A DNA stretch of 18,142 nt from the NCBI GenBank assembly GCA_945892985.1, contig CAMDDU010000066.1, forward strand, positions 1 through 18,142, read 5' to 3'. This document shows, piece after piece, positions 7,515 through 15,056 of this stretch; within the stretch, counting starts at the first letter, position 1, and every line of letters starts with the position of its first letter. Below the pieces are notes generated by a model. That model did not search any database and had not been told where the DNA came from. It worked only from the letters and a program-made list of their open reading frames with translations. Source of the stretch: CAITSH01 sp945892985. GTDB taxonomy: Bacteria; Pseudomonadota; Gammaproteobacteria; Burkholderiales; SG8-39. The position numbers and the translations under genes are program-made.

Positions 7515-9443
7515 ATGACAGAAAATCGCGCGCTGTTCGGCATGGCCTTATGGCGCAGGTTGCTGCGCCACTTTGGCGTGCCGCTGCTCGCCTGTCTCAT
7601 CGCCGGGGCGGTTGCGCAGACCAGCTGGCTGCAGTCGCTGGAGAATGTTTACTACGATTATTGGCATGTGTTCGCCGGTGTGCGCTACGCGCCGCAGTAC
7701 GCGGCGGTGGTTTCGATAGACGACGACACCCTCGACGCGCTAAAAGACGACCCGCTGGCGTTCTGGGCGCCGCATTTTGGCAAGGCCATGGATGTACTGG
7801 GCAAGGTCGGCGTCAAGGCCGTGGGACTCGATTTCATTTACCAGGTCAGTGCCGAGAACTGGCTGAAAAAACTCAAGCTTCCGGACAGCGAAATCAGTCG
7901 CAATTACGACTCTCCGCTGCGTGCTGCGCTGGCGAGCGGCGACAAGATCCTGATCACCCACATGGTCGAGTTGCGCAACGGCGAGTTGTCCTTGCTGCTG
8001 CCGCCGCAGGATCATCTTATTCTGCTGCCGCGCGGCATCAACGACCTTGGCATCGCCAACCTGCATCCTGACGATGACAAGCATGTGCGGCGCTTTTATC
8101 CGGTGATGATCGCCGACCCGGCGTTTCCCGGTGTCGGCTTTGGCACCCAGCTGGCGCTGCGCGCCGCAGGCCAGGACCCGACACTGCCTGAGTGGACGGT
8201 CGCCGGAGTGAAGCTCAGTCGTGAGCTGGAAAAGCGCTGGATAGGCTATACCGGCCCGCCGGGCACCATTCCGACCGTGTCGATGAACCTGTTGTTGCAG
8301 CCCGATGCGCTGGGTAATCCGATGATCCAGGCCTTGAAGGGCAAGGTGGCGATTCTGGCGGCCAACAACGCCGGGACGTCGGACCGGCATTTCACGCCTT
8401 ATTCACGCGGCGCCCATGCCGACCAGATGGCCGGGGGGGAGATCCACGCCAATATTGTCGAGACCATTCTGTCCGGGCATTACCCCAATGTGCCCCCCTT
8501 GTGGCTGCGTATGGCCTGCATTTATGTGTTGCTGGTGCTGGCGACCGTCCTGTTTTTGCGTTTGACACCCGAGCGCGCGGCACTCGCCGGCGTGATCATC
8601 GCTTTTAATTTGCCGATACCGGCTTTTCTGTTTTTCCTCAAGGATGTGGTGCTGCCGGTGGCTGAGCCACAGGTCGGGCTGGCGGTGGCATTTTTGATCA
8701 CCCTGGGCCTGCGCCTTACCGGCGAAGAGCGGCAAAAAGCGCAACTGCGGCAGATGTTCGGACGCTATGTGTCGGATGATGTCGTCAAGCTGCTGACCGA
8801 GGGCGAGCGGCCGGACCTGTCGGGCGAGGAGCTTGAGGTCACGGTGCTGTTCTCGGATATCCGCAACTTCACCACCATCTCGGAAAAACTGTCCCCGCAC
8901 GAAGTGGTGGAGATGCTTAACGCCTATTTCAGCCTGACTTGCGAGCCCATCCTGCAGCAGGGTGGCATGGTGAACAAGTACATCGGCGACGCGGTGATGG
9001 CAATTTTCGGCTCGCCCGTGCGCCACCCCGACCACGCGCGCCGCGCGCTGATTGCGTCGATTGGCATGGCCAAAGAGGCGGAAGGCTTTCGCGATTGGAT
9101 GAAACAGCGCTTTCCCGATCGCGGCCTGCCCGAGTTTGGCATTGGCATCGGCATTCACACCGGCCTGGCGGTTATCGGCGATATCGGCTCGGTCAAGCGC
9201 ACCGAGTTCACCGCCATCGGTGACACGGTCAATGCGGCATCGCGCCTTGAGGGGGTCACCAAGGAGCTGCAATGTGTCATTGCGGCGAGCGCCGCGACGC
9301 TCAAGGCGGCCGGACCCGGGGTCAACACCGGCAAGTGCGAAACCGTTACGGTAAAAGGACGCGCCGAGCCCCTGCTGGTGTTCGAAATCACCAGCATAGA
9401 CGAGGGGCCGCCGTTACCGGCGGCGGATCAACTGACCAACTGA
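7515..9443 (+). CDS. CHASE2-domain class III adenylate cyclase
   Basis: Predicted membrane cyclase of 642 residues, making cAMP from ATP. Order: one transmembrane helix (about 20-36), an extracytoplasmic CHASE2 sensor (about 37-330, with AVVSIDDDTLDAL near its start), three helices (about 333-352, 357-375, 384-401), a short linker ending VSDDVVKLL, and the catalytic domain (about 435-600). Metal-binding Asp448 (LFSDIRNF) and Asp492 (NKYIGDAVMAIFG) are present. So are the purine-selecting pair Lys488/Thr566 and the transition-state residues Asn573 and Arg577 (DTVNAASRLE). The Lys/Thr pair indicates an adenylate rather than guanylate cyclase of the IIIb kind, and all catalytic residues look intact. 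The ATG at 7515 is chosen over an adjacent TTG. The ribosome-binding site is weak. The CHASE2 ligand is unknown; the neighbouring periplasmic proteins are candidates to interact with it. Confidence 0.93.
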   Translation: MTENRALFGMALWRRLLRHFGVPLLACLIAGAVAQTSWLQSLENVYYDYWHVFAGVRYAPQYAAVVSIDDDTLDALKDDPLAFWAPHFGKAMDVLGKVGVKAVGLDFIYQVSAENWLKKLKLPDSEISRNYDSPLRAALASGDKILITHMVELRNGELSLLLPPQDHLILLPRGINDLGIANLHPDDDKHVRRFYPVMIADPAFPGVGFGTQLALRAAGQDPTLPEWTVAGVKLSRELEKRWIGYTGPPGTIPTVSMNLLLQPDALGNPMIQALKGKVAILAANNAGTSDRHFTPYSRGAHADQMAGGEIHANIVETILSGHYPNVPPLWLRMACIYVLLVLATVLFLRLTPERAALAGVIIAFNLPIPAFLFFLKDVVLPVAEPQVGLAVAFLITLGLRLTGEERQKAQLRQMFGRYVSDDVVKLLTEGERPDLSGEELEVTVLFSDIRNFTTISEKLSPHEVVEMLNAYFSLTCEPILQQGGMVNKYIGDAVMAIFGSPVRHPDHARRALIASIGMAKEAEGFRDWMKQRFPDRGLPEFGIGIGIHTGLAVIGDIGSVKRTEFTAIGDTVNAASRLEGVTKELQCVIAASAATLKAAGPGVNTGKCETVTVKGRAEPLLVFEITSIDEGPPLPAADQLTN

Positions 9444-9477
9444 GCAACCGACCAACTGAAAAACGGAGTTGAAGCCG

Positions 9478-10161
9478 ATGTTTTATTTTTTGAAACATGC
9501 CGGGTGTGTTTTTGGGGCGGTGCTCTGGCTGAGCGCGTCGGGGCTTGCGGCACAGGGGGCCGATGTTGGTCTGGTCAGCCAGGTGAAGGGGGAGGTGAGT
9601 TACACCGCAGAGGGCGGCGTTGGCGGCAAGGCCCGGGATTACATGCGGGTGCGCGAGACCGACCGCTTCGTGTTGCCGGCAGGCGCCACCCTGCGGGTGA
9701 TATTTTTACAAAGCGGACGGCAGGAAACTTGGAGCGGGCCGGCCAGCATGCGACTTGGCGCCGGCGCGGGCGAGATAATTTCGGGCAAGGCGCCGGAGGT
9801 GGCGCAATTGCCGCCGACCGTGCCCCAACGCATTGTGCGCACCCCGGACATGTTCCAGCAGGCACACATGGCGCGGCTGGGTGGCATCAGCGTGCGCGGC
9901 GCTCCGCTGCGGCCGCATGGGCTCTCGGCCGAGGATCAGGCGGAGCTCATCGCCGCCCGCGACCTCTACCAGCAGTTGCGCACAAGGCAGTCGGGCGACG
10001 ACATCACGGCGCAATTGTATTTTGCCTTGGTGCTCAGCGATCACCTGCAATTCGAAGAGCTGAAGCGCGTGGCCGAAGAGATGCAGGTTTTGCAACCGGA
10101 AAATGCCGATGTGCAGTCTCTGGGTCTCTGGGCGGCAGAACGTCTTAAACGCGGGCGTTAA
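9478..10161 (+). CDS. Exported FecR-like protein, first of tandem pair
   Basis: Predicted exported protein of 227 residues, not a named family to me. A signal peptide (cleavage near GLAAQ, about residue 25) is followed by a beta-rich stretch (about 30-95) with GEVSY, RVRETDRFVLPAGATLRVIF and SGRQETWSGPAS. This spacing of Gly, Asp and Pro resembles the FecR periplasmic domain. The C-terminal part (about 145-220) is predicted helical, starting LSAEDQAEL. It is clearly paralogous to the next gene. The ATG at 9478 is chosen because GGAG at 9465-9468 has ideal 9-bp spacing to it. A TTG at 9469 would touch the GGAG. Only 34 bp separate it from the cyclase stop, so the two are probably co-transcribed. 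A classical FecR role (anti-sigma signalling) is not supported: there is no transmembrane helix beyond the signal, and no sigma factor gene nearby. Confidence 0.8.
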   Translation: MFYFLKHAGCVFGAVLWLSASGLAAQGADVGLVSQVKGEVSYTAEGGVGGKARDYMRVRETDRFVLPAGATLRVIFLQSGRQETWSGPASMRLGAGAGEIISGKAPEVAQLPPTVPQRIVRTPDMFQQAHMARLGGISVRGAPLRPHGLSAEDQAELIAARDLYQQLRTRQSGDDITAQLYFALVLSDHLQFEELKRVAEEMQVLQPENADVQSLGLWAAERLKRGR

Positions 10162-10318
10162 GGCGGGCTAGTCACGTTAGTCACTCAAAGGCCTGCTTTG
10201 CGTGCACTAATTGGCAGTCTGAATGCGGAAAAGCGCGCCTGCGTGATAAATTCACTGTGCAGAGGGGGCTTGCGTGCCTATGCTTGAGTCATATTCATGC
10301 GTATGAGGGAGTGGGAAT

Positions 10319-10984
10319 ATGAAGACGATAAAGACAGCTTTTAGTGCGGCTCTTTTCGCGGTGGCCATCATGGTCGGCGGCGCACAGGCGCAATCGCTTG
10401 ATGTCGGGCTTGTGAATATGCTCGCGGGCGAGGTGTCCTACGCCAGCGAGGGTGCGGCTGCCGCCAAGGCGCAGTCGTTCATGAAGGTCCGTCAGGGAGA
10501 CCGTTTTACGGTTCCCGCAGGGGGGGCGGTGCGCGTGGTCTATTTTCAGGGCGGACGGCAGGAAACCTGGAAAGGACCGGCAAGCTTCAAGGCCGGCGCC
10601 CGGCAGGGCGAGGGCGGTACACCGACGGAGGTGACGGTACTTCCCGCCAGCGTGCCGCAAAAAATCGCCCAGGTTCCCGAACTGATCCAGATCGCCAAGC
10701 TGGGCCGCTCCGGCGGCGTGGCGGTACGCGGCGCAGCCAAGGCGCCGCGCCTGAGCGCCGAGCAGCAGGCCGAGGTCAAGGCCGCCAAGGACACCTATGG
10801 CAAGCTGCGCTCGCAGCTTGGTGCGGACGACATCACGCCCGAGCTATACCTGTACAGCGTGCTGCAGGATTACCTGCTTTACGATGATATGCGGCCGGTT
10901 GTCGACGAAATGAGCAAACGCCAGCCCACTAGCACCGAGGTGCAGGAACTCGCGGCCTGGGTGAAAAGCCGTACGCAAAATTAA
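10319..10984 (+). CDS. Exported FecR-like protein, second of tandem pair
   Basis: Predicted exported protein of 221 residues, with a clean signal peptide ending GGAQAQ (cleavage about residue 24). It aligns along its length with the preceding gene product: DVGLV, GEVSY, DRF-VPAG, GRQETW-GPAS, LSAE-QAE and DDIT-LY recur in the same order. The beta-rich N-terminal half is FecR-like and the C-terminal half is helical. The pair therefore arose by tandem duplication and has diverged substantially. A GA-rich ribosome-binding region (GAGGGA, 10305-10310) precedes the ATG. The 157-bp gap before it allows a separate promoter. It ends 57 bp before a strong terminator and is the last gene of the block. 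Function unknown; probably a periplasmic partner of the CHAT protein or the CHASE2 sensor. Confidence 0.8.
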   Translation: MKTIKTAFSAALFAVAIMVGGAQAQSLDVGLVNMLAGEVSYASEGAAAAKAQSFMKVRQGDRFTVPAGGAVRVVYFQGGRQETWKGPASFKAGARQGEGGTPTEVTVLPASVPQKIAQVPELIQIAKLGRSGGVAVRGAAKAPRLSAEQQAEVKAAKDTYGKLRSQLGADDITPELYLYSVLQDYLLYDDMRPVVDEMSKRQPTSTEVQELAAWVKSRTQN

Positions 10985-11041
10985 TACCGTGCTTGCCATG
11001 TTGCAGAAGCAGCGTTTTTAGCGGCAAATCAAGGTGGATTT

Positions 11042-11068
11042 AACGGGCGCTTCGGCGCCCGTTTTTTT
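11042..11068 (+). terminator. Strong intrinsic terminator after the CHAT/CHASE2/FecR-like block
   Basis: The stem AACGGGCGC/GCGCCCGTT is perfect (9 bp) with a TTCG tetraloop, and seven T residues follow from 62 to 68 of this hundred-base stretch. It is a textbook rho-independent terminator 57 bp after the second FecR-like gene. Confidence 0.93.
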
Positions 11069-11178
11069 ATCTGTTTGGGCGACGAAGCGCCCGCGTAAAA
11101 TCCCCTGCGCTTCGGCGCCCGTTTTTTATCTGTTTGGGCGACGAAGCGTCCAGGTGAAATCCCCTGCGCTTTGGCGCC
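11048..11178. repeat. 60-bp tandem repeat derived from the terminator
   Basis: Units start at 11048, 11108 and 11167 (the last partial), with periods of 60 and 59 bp. Each begins with a word like CGCTTCGGCGCC, and the first two continue through a T-run, ATCTGTTTGGGCGACGAAGCG and AAATCCCCTG. Within the first unit, 11045-11060 can also pair with 11077-11092 with a single mismatch over 16 bp. The second and third units have lost the left arm of the original terminator stem, so only the first should terminate well. The array fills the gap before earP. Confidence 0.88.
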
Positions 11179-11203
11179 TGCCTCAATAGGATAGGCTATA
11201 CCC

Positions 11204-12349
11204 ATGTCATGGGATATTTTTTGCGCCGTTGTTGATAATTTTGGCGACATTGGCGTGAGCTGGCGGCTTGCGCGGCAGTTGGCATCCGAGCAGGGTGCGC
11301 GGGTCCGCTTGTGGGTCGACAATATGCACAGCTTTCAGGCCTTGTGCCCGCAGCTTGATGTGCTGGCGCCGGTGCAAACGCTGCATGGCATCGAGATCCG
11401 GCATTGGACGCCGGAGTTTGCCGCAGTGGAACCGGGTGATGTTGTGCTTGAGGCCTTTGGCTGCCGTCTGCCTGAAGCCTTTGTTGCAGCGATGGCCTTG
11501 CGCGCGCCGCCTCCGGTCTGGATCAATCTTGAATACCTCAGTGCCGAGGACTGGGTAGAGTCGCATCACGGGCTCGCGTCACCCCATCCACGCCTGCCGC
11601 TGGTGAAATATTTCTTTTTCCCCGGATTCACCGCGCGCTCCGGTGGCTTGCCGGTCGAGCGCGATCTGGCACCCCGGCGTGACGCGTTTCAGGCCGATGC
11701 GACGGCGATCGCCGCATTCCGGGCATCGATCGGCGCGGCGCCGGCGCAGCCGGGGGTGTTGAACGCCTCCTTGTTTTGTTACGCGCATGCGCCCCTTGCC
11801 GAACTGCTCGACACCTGGGGCAACGGTGCCATTGGCGTGGATTGCCTGGTGCCGGATGGGGCGGGGCTGGAGCGTATTAGGTCGATTACCGGCGCCGCAC
11901 TGCGGCCGGGCGAAGCGTGGCGCCGGGGGAGGCTTCGCTTGCAGGCCGTGCCTTTTCTCGACCAGGACGGCTATGACCGCCTGCTTTGGGCGAGCGACCT
12001 GAACTTTGTTCGCGGTGAAGATTCGTTTGTGCGCGCGCAACTCGCCGCCCGCCCTATGGTCTGGCAGCCTTATCGACAGGAAGAGGGCAGCCATTTTGTG
12101 AAAATGCAGGCTTTTCTCGGCCGCTATTGCCTGGGTATGGACGCCGCGCAGGCCGCATCGGTGCGCGGATTTTGGGAGGCATGGAATGGCCCCGCCGCAG
12201 GCGGCGATGCCTGGGCGGGACTCTGGGCATCGGTTTGGGCGGTTCGCCCGGCTTGGGGCGATTCGGCGCTAGCCTGGGCAGGTGTCCTGGGCGGCGCTCC
12301 GACTCTGGCTGATAATCTGGCGTTGTTTTGCCAAAACAAGTTAAAATAG
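11204..12349 (+). CDS. earP: EF-P arginine rhamnosyltransferase EarP
   Basis: Predicted GT-B glycosyltransferase of 381 residues, the usual length. It transfers rhamnose from dTDP-beta-L-rhamnose to an arginine of elongation factor P. The N-terminal VVDNFGDIGVSWRLARQLA is the family signature, and Asp11 and Asp15 in it correspond to the catalytic/structural aspartates known from EarP. The C-terminal nucleotide-sugar site is seen as FVRGEDSFVRAQ (Arg270, Glu272), followed by ARPMVWQPYRQEEGSH. The ATG at 11204 has only a weak AGG-type ribosome-binding site. The gene lies 47 bp upstream of efp, the gene for its own substrate, an arrangement characteristic of beta- and some gammaproteobacteria. 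Confidence 0.96.
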   Translation: MSWDIFCAVVDNFGDIGVSWRLARQLASEQGARVRLWVDNMHSFQALCPQLDVLAPVQTLHGIEIRHWTPEFAAVEPGDVVLEAFGCRLPEAFVAAMALRAPPPVWINLEYLSAEDWVESHHGLASPHPRLPLVKYFFFPGFTARSGGLPVERDLAPRRDAFQADATAIAAFRASIGAAPAQPGVLNASLFCYAHAPLAELLDTWGNGAIGVDCLVPDGAGLERIRSITGAALRPGEAWRRGRLRLQAVPFLDQDGYDRLLWASDLNFVRGEDSFVRAQLAARPMVWQPYRQEEGSHFVKMQAFLGRYCLGMDAAQAASVRGFWEAWNGPAAGGDAWAGLWASVWAVRPAWGDSALAWAGVLGGAPTLADNLALFCQNKLK

Positions 12350-12355
12350 TAGGCT
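12323..12355 (+). promoter_or_regulatory. Palindrome and candidate efp promoter at the end of earP
   Basis: TTGTTTTG-C-CAAAACAA (12323-12339) is a perfect 8+1+8 dyad inside the last codons of earP. Overlapping it, TTGCCA (12327-12332) and TAGGCT (12350-12355) are 17 bp apart, a plausible sigma70 promoter. This would let efp be made independently of earP. The -10 match is modest. Confidence 0.4.
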
Positions 12356-12396
12356 TTTCAGGCTCTTAAACCTTAACTTTTCCCCAGGCCAGTCTT

Positions 12397-12957
12397 ATGA
12401 AAATCGCACAGGAACTCCGCGCCGGCAACGTCATCATGCTGGGCACCGAACCGATGGTCGTCCAGAAAGCGGAATTCAGCAAATCCGGGCGCAACGCATC
12501 TGTGGTGAAGATGAAAATGCGCAACCTGCTCACCGGCGCCCCGGCAGAGAGCGTTTATCGCGCCGATGACAAGTTTGATATGGTCGAACTCGAGCGCAAG
12601 GACGTGACCTACTCCTATTTTGCCGATCCGCTCTATGTGTTTATGGATGGCGATTACAACCAGTACGAAATCGAAAAAGAAAACATGGAAGATGCGCTGC
12701 CCTACCTCGAGGAGGGGCTGCCTTGTGAAGTGGTGTTCTACGATGGCAAAGCGATTTCTGTGGCACTACCCAATACTGTGGTGCGTGAGATTGTTTACAC
12801 CGAACCGGCGGTGCAGGGTAATACTTCGGGCAAGGTGCTCAAGCCGGCCAAGCTCAAAACCGGGTTTGAGTTTCAGGTGCCGCTGTTTTGCGCCACTGGC
12901 GACAAGATTGAAATTGACACGCGCACAGGCGAATATCGCAACCGTGTAAAGGGCTGA
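12397..12957 (+). CDS. efp: Translation elongation factor P
   Basis: Predicted EF-P of 186 residues, full length, with an N-terminal KOW-like domain and two OB-type domains. It binds between the ribosomal P and E sites and relieves stalling at consecutive prolines. The tip of the first domain reads SKSGRNAS, with Arg32 at the modification position. Arg rather than Lys here marks the rhamnosylated class handled by EarP, encoded just upstream. The C-terminal motif GDKIEIDTRTGEYRNRVKG is the conserved EF-P signature. It is followed by a strong terminator at 12997-13026. Confidence 0.98.
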   Translation: MKIAQELRAGNVIMLGTEPMVVQKAEFSKSGRNASVVKMKMRNLLTGAPAESVYRADDKFDMVELERKDVTYSYFADPLYVFMDGDYNQYEIEKENMEDALPYLEEGLPCEVVFYDGKAISVALPNTVVREIVYTEPAVQGNTSGKVLKPAKLKTGFEFQVPLFCATGDKIEIDTRTGEYRNRVKG

Positions 12958-12996
12958 TGTCCGGTTCCAGCCGGTCTGGAACAGCGGTTTTTACAT

Positions 12997-13026
12997 AAAA
13001 GCGGCGCCTTTTGGCGCCGCTTTTTT
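12997..13026 (+). terminator. Intrinsic terminator after efp
   Basis: GCGGCGCC/GGCGCCGC forms a perfect 8-bp stem with a TTTT loop. It is flanked by AAAA and TTTTTT, which extend the pairing and give the U-tract. The symmetry means it could act in both directions. Confidence 0.93.
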
Positions 13027-13148
13027 GCTTTTTTGCCCTGTGGTGGCGTACGCGGGTTTGCGCGTAAGTCTGGAAAATCCGGAAAAATCGTGTCAGGACA
13101 GATGCTTGGAGCCGGCAGCCCGCGCCGGTCACGTGCAAAATACGGAAT

Positions 13149-13177
13149 TTGACGGATGCTGGGGAAACGCGTATAAC
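13149..13177 (+). promoter_or_regulatory. sigma70 promoter of cspA
   Basis: TTGACG (13149-13154) and TATAAC (13172-13177) are separated by exactly 17 bp, the best promoter match in the window. The -10 is embedded in a small dyad, CGCGTATAACGCG. The start site should be near 13184, giving a leader of about 124 nt, as is common for cold-shock genes. Confidence 0.8.
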
Positions 13178-13241
13178 GCGCCCTAGGTGTTTAGTTTCAA
13201 GTCTATAAAGCCTGCATGTTAAAGTGTTCGTTCTTTAGCGC

Positions 13242-13286
13242 CTTGAGATTCAAACATGACGCGGGATGGTTCCGCAATTTCTCAAG
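13242..13286 (+). promoter_or_regulatory. Nested hairpin in the cspA 5' leader
   Basis: CTTGAGA (13242-13248) pairs with TCTCAAG (13280-13286). Within the loop GCGG (13261-13264) pairs with CCGC (13272-13275). The structure ends 8 bases before the AAAGGA ribosome-binding site (13295-13300). Temperature-dependent refolding of cspA leaders is known in E. coli; here it is an inference from position and pairing. Confidence 0.4.
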
Positions 13287-13307
13287 TGATAGTGAAAGGA
13301 ACGCAAC

Positions 13308-13511
13308 ATGGCAACAGGTACCGTTAAGTGGTTCAATGATTCCAAAGGCTTCGGCTTCATCACCCCGGACGGCGGCGGTGAGGACCTCTTCGCTCATTTC
13401 TCCGAAATCAGCATGGCCGGCTTCAAAACCCTGAAAGAGGGTCAGAAGGTGTCATTCGATATCGTCGATGGCAAGAAGGGCAAGCAAGCGAGCAAAATTC
13501 AGGCAGCCTAA
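13308..13511 (+). CDS. cspA: Cold-shock domain protein, CspA family
   Basis: Predicted 67-residue single-OB-fold nucleic-acid-binding protein, the standard length. RNP1 is seen as KGFGFI and RNP2 as DLFAHFS, with the leading MATGTVKWFND typical of the family. It binds single-stranded RNA and DNA as an RNA chaperone. The ATG has AAAGGA 7 bp upstream. The strong promoter, long leader and terminator indicate a monocistronic unit. Whether it is cold-induced or constitutive cannot be told from the protein. Confidence 0.97.
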   Translation: MATGTVKWFNDSKGFGFITPDGGGEDLFAHFSEISMAGFKTLKEGQKVSFDIVDGKKGKQASKIQAA

Positions 13512-13528
13512 GCAGTTCAGGCCAGCCC

Positions 13529-13556
13529 AAAAAAGCCACCTTCGGGTGGCTTTTTT
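13529..13556 (+). terminator. Intrinsic terminator after cspA (bidirectional)
   Basis: AAAAAAGCCACC/GGTGGCTTTTTT pairs perfectly around a TTCG loop. The A-run on the left makes it symmetric, so it can also serve the leftward flavoprotein gene that ends at 13625. Confidence 0.93.
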
Positions 13557-13624
13557 GTTTTTACGCGGTACGGGAGACTCAGCTACGCCCCAGGGGAATC
13601 AGGGGCATCAGGTGTATCAGTTGC

Positions 13625-14821
13625 TCAGGCGAACTGTCCGGCCACCCAGCCTGATGACCACGCCCACTGAAAGTTGTAGCCGCCCAACCAGCCTGTGACG
13701 TCGACCACTTCGCCGACAAAGTACAGTCCGGGAACCGCCTTGGCCTCCATGGTCTTGGATGACAGCCCATCCGTATCGACGCCGCCCAGCGTGACCTCCG
13801 CCTTGGCGTAGCCTAGCGTGCCCGATGGCATCAGTGCCCAGCGTTTGAGGGCGCGTGGGATCGCTTCCATGTCGCGGTTGGACAACTCGTTCAGCGGCTT
13901 GTCCCAAGCGTGTAAAGCACACCACTCCTGCGCAAAGCGCTTGGGCAGGCGTTCGGCCAGCAGCGTACTCAACAGCATCTTGCCGTGACGCTGTTCGGCC
14001 AACCAGGCGGCGGCATCGATATCGGGCAGCAAGTCGATTTCGATGGGCAGCTTTTTGTTCTTGCTGTCGCCGCCGTTGGCCATTTGCCAGTAGCTGGAAA
14101 TCTGCAGGATGGCCGGGCCCGACAGACCGCGATGGGTGACCAGTGTGCTCTCCCGGAAATGCGCGCCATTGCAGTGTGTGGCGGTATCGAGGGCGAGTCC
14201 TGAAAGCGCTTTGAGCGCTTCCAGTGTTTCCGGTGCAAGCGCGAGCGGTACCAGCGCGGGTCGCGGTGGCACGATGGCAAGGCCGAACTGCTCGGCCACT
14301 TTGTAGCCGAACGGGGTTGCGCCAATTTGCGGCAGCGCCAGTCCGCCGCAGGCGATCACCAGCGATGCGCATTGCCGGCTACCCTGGTCGGTCTGCAACT
14401 CGAATCCGCCATCAACGCGCTTGATGGCTTGCACCGAGCAGGGCATGGCCCAGCGCACGCCCGCCGCATCGCAAGCATCCTTGAGCATGTTGATGATGTC
14501 CTGTGCGGCGTTGTCACAGAACAATTGTCCCAGGGTTTTTTCATGATAGGGAATGCGCCGCTTTTCAACCATCATAATGAAATCGCGCGAAGAGAAGCGC
14601 GACAATGCCGAGCGGCAGAAATGCGGATTCCGGGAGAGAAAATTCTCCGGTCCGACCTGCAGGTTGGTGAAGTTGCAGCGTCCGCCGCCGGATATGCGTA
14701 TGCGTTCGCCCAATTTCGCCACGTGATCGATCAGCAGCACACGACGACCGCGTCCTGCGGCTGTCGAGGCACACATCATGCCGGCAGCACCGGCGCCAAT
14801 CACAATGACATCAAATTTCAT
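13625..14821 (-). CDS. FAD-dependent oxidoreductase, YhiN/HI0933 family
   Basis: Predicted flavoprotein of 398 residues, the usual length. The N-terminal FAD-binding motif is VIGAGAAG (7-14). The hallmark of this family, SGGGRCNFTN, is at 44-53. Further family motifs are THRGLSGPAILQISSYW in the middle and VPGLYFVGEVVDVTGWLGGYN near the C-terminus, where the flavin is closed in. The family is often annotated as an aminoacetone oxidase-like or BaiN-like protein, and its reaction is not firmly established, so no substrate is given. The start at 14821 (MKFDVIVIGAG) is chosen because the 32 extra upstream codons do not fit the family. No strong ribosome-binding site is seen. It is a single-gene unit on the minus strand. 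Confidence 0.92.
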   Translation of the reverse strand: MKFDVIVIGAGAAGMMCASTAAGRGRRVLLIDHVAKLGERIRISGGGRCNFTNLQVGPENFLSRNPHFCRSALSRFSSRDFIMMVEKRRIPYHEKTLGQLFCDNAAQDIINMLKDACDAAGVRWAMPCSVQAIKRVDGGFELQTDQGSRQCASLVIACGGLALPQIGATPFGYKVAEQFGLAIVPPRPALVPLALAPETLEALKALSGLALDTATHCNGAHFRESTLVTHRGLSGPAILQISSYWQMANGGDSKNKKLPIEIDLLPDIDAAAWLAEQRHGKMLLSTLLAERLPKRFAQEWCALHAWDKPLNELSNRDMEAIPRALKRWALMPSGTLGYAKAEVTLGGVDTDGLSSKTMEAKAVPGLYFVGEVVDVTGWLGGYNFQWAWSSGWVAGQFA

Positions 14822-15056
14822 CAGGCGCAGATTGTACAGGCGGTGCCAGCGTTTCAGTCGGTCATGAGCGAGGTGACCGAGGGCAGGATGAAAAAAGAAG
14901 CAGGCCGGGCCTGTCACGGTCCGGATGACCGGCGGCGGTCAGGCGACTGTGGTTCAACCTGTTGGCGCGCGACTCAAAAACGCTATGAAGGTGCGGATTG
15001 AGGGGGGGGCCGGGCGGGAGGTGCCGCGTCAGGGCGCGCCGTTGGCGGGGGCACGC

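Larger units (their letters stand above)
12958..13307 (+). other. efp-cspA intergenic region (350 bp)
   Basis: No gene is seen here. It holds a small hairpin just after efp (12964-12982, GTTCCAG/CTGGAAC, followed by a T-run at 12988-12992), the main efp terminator, the cspA promoter and the cspA leader. These are listed separately where supported. Confidence 0.8.
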
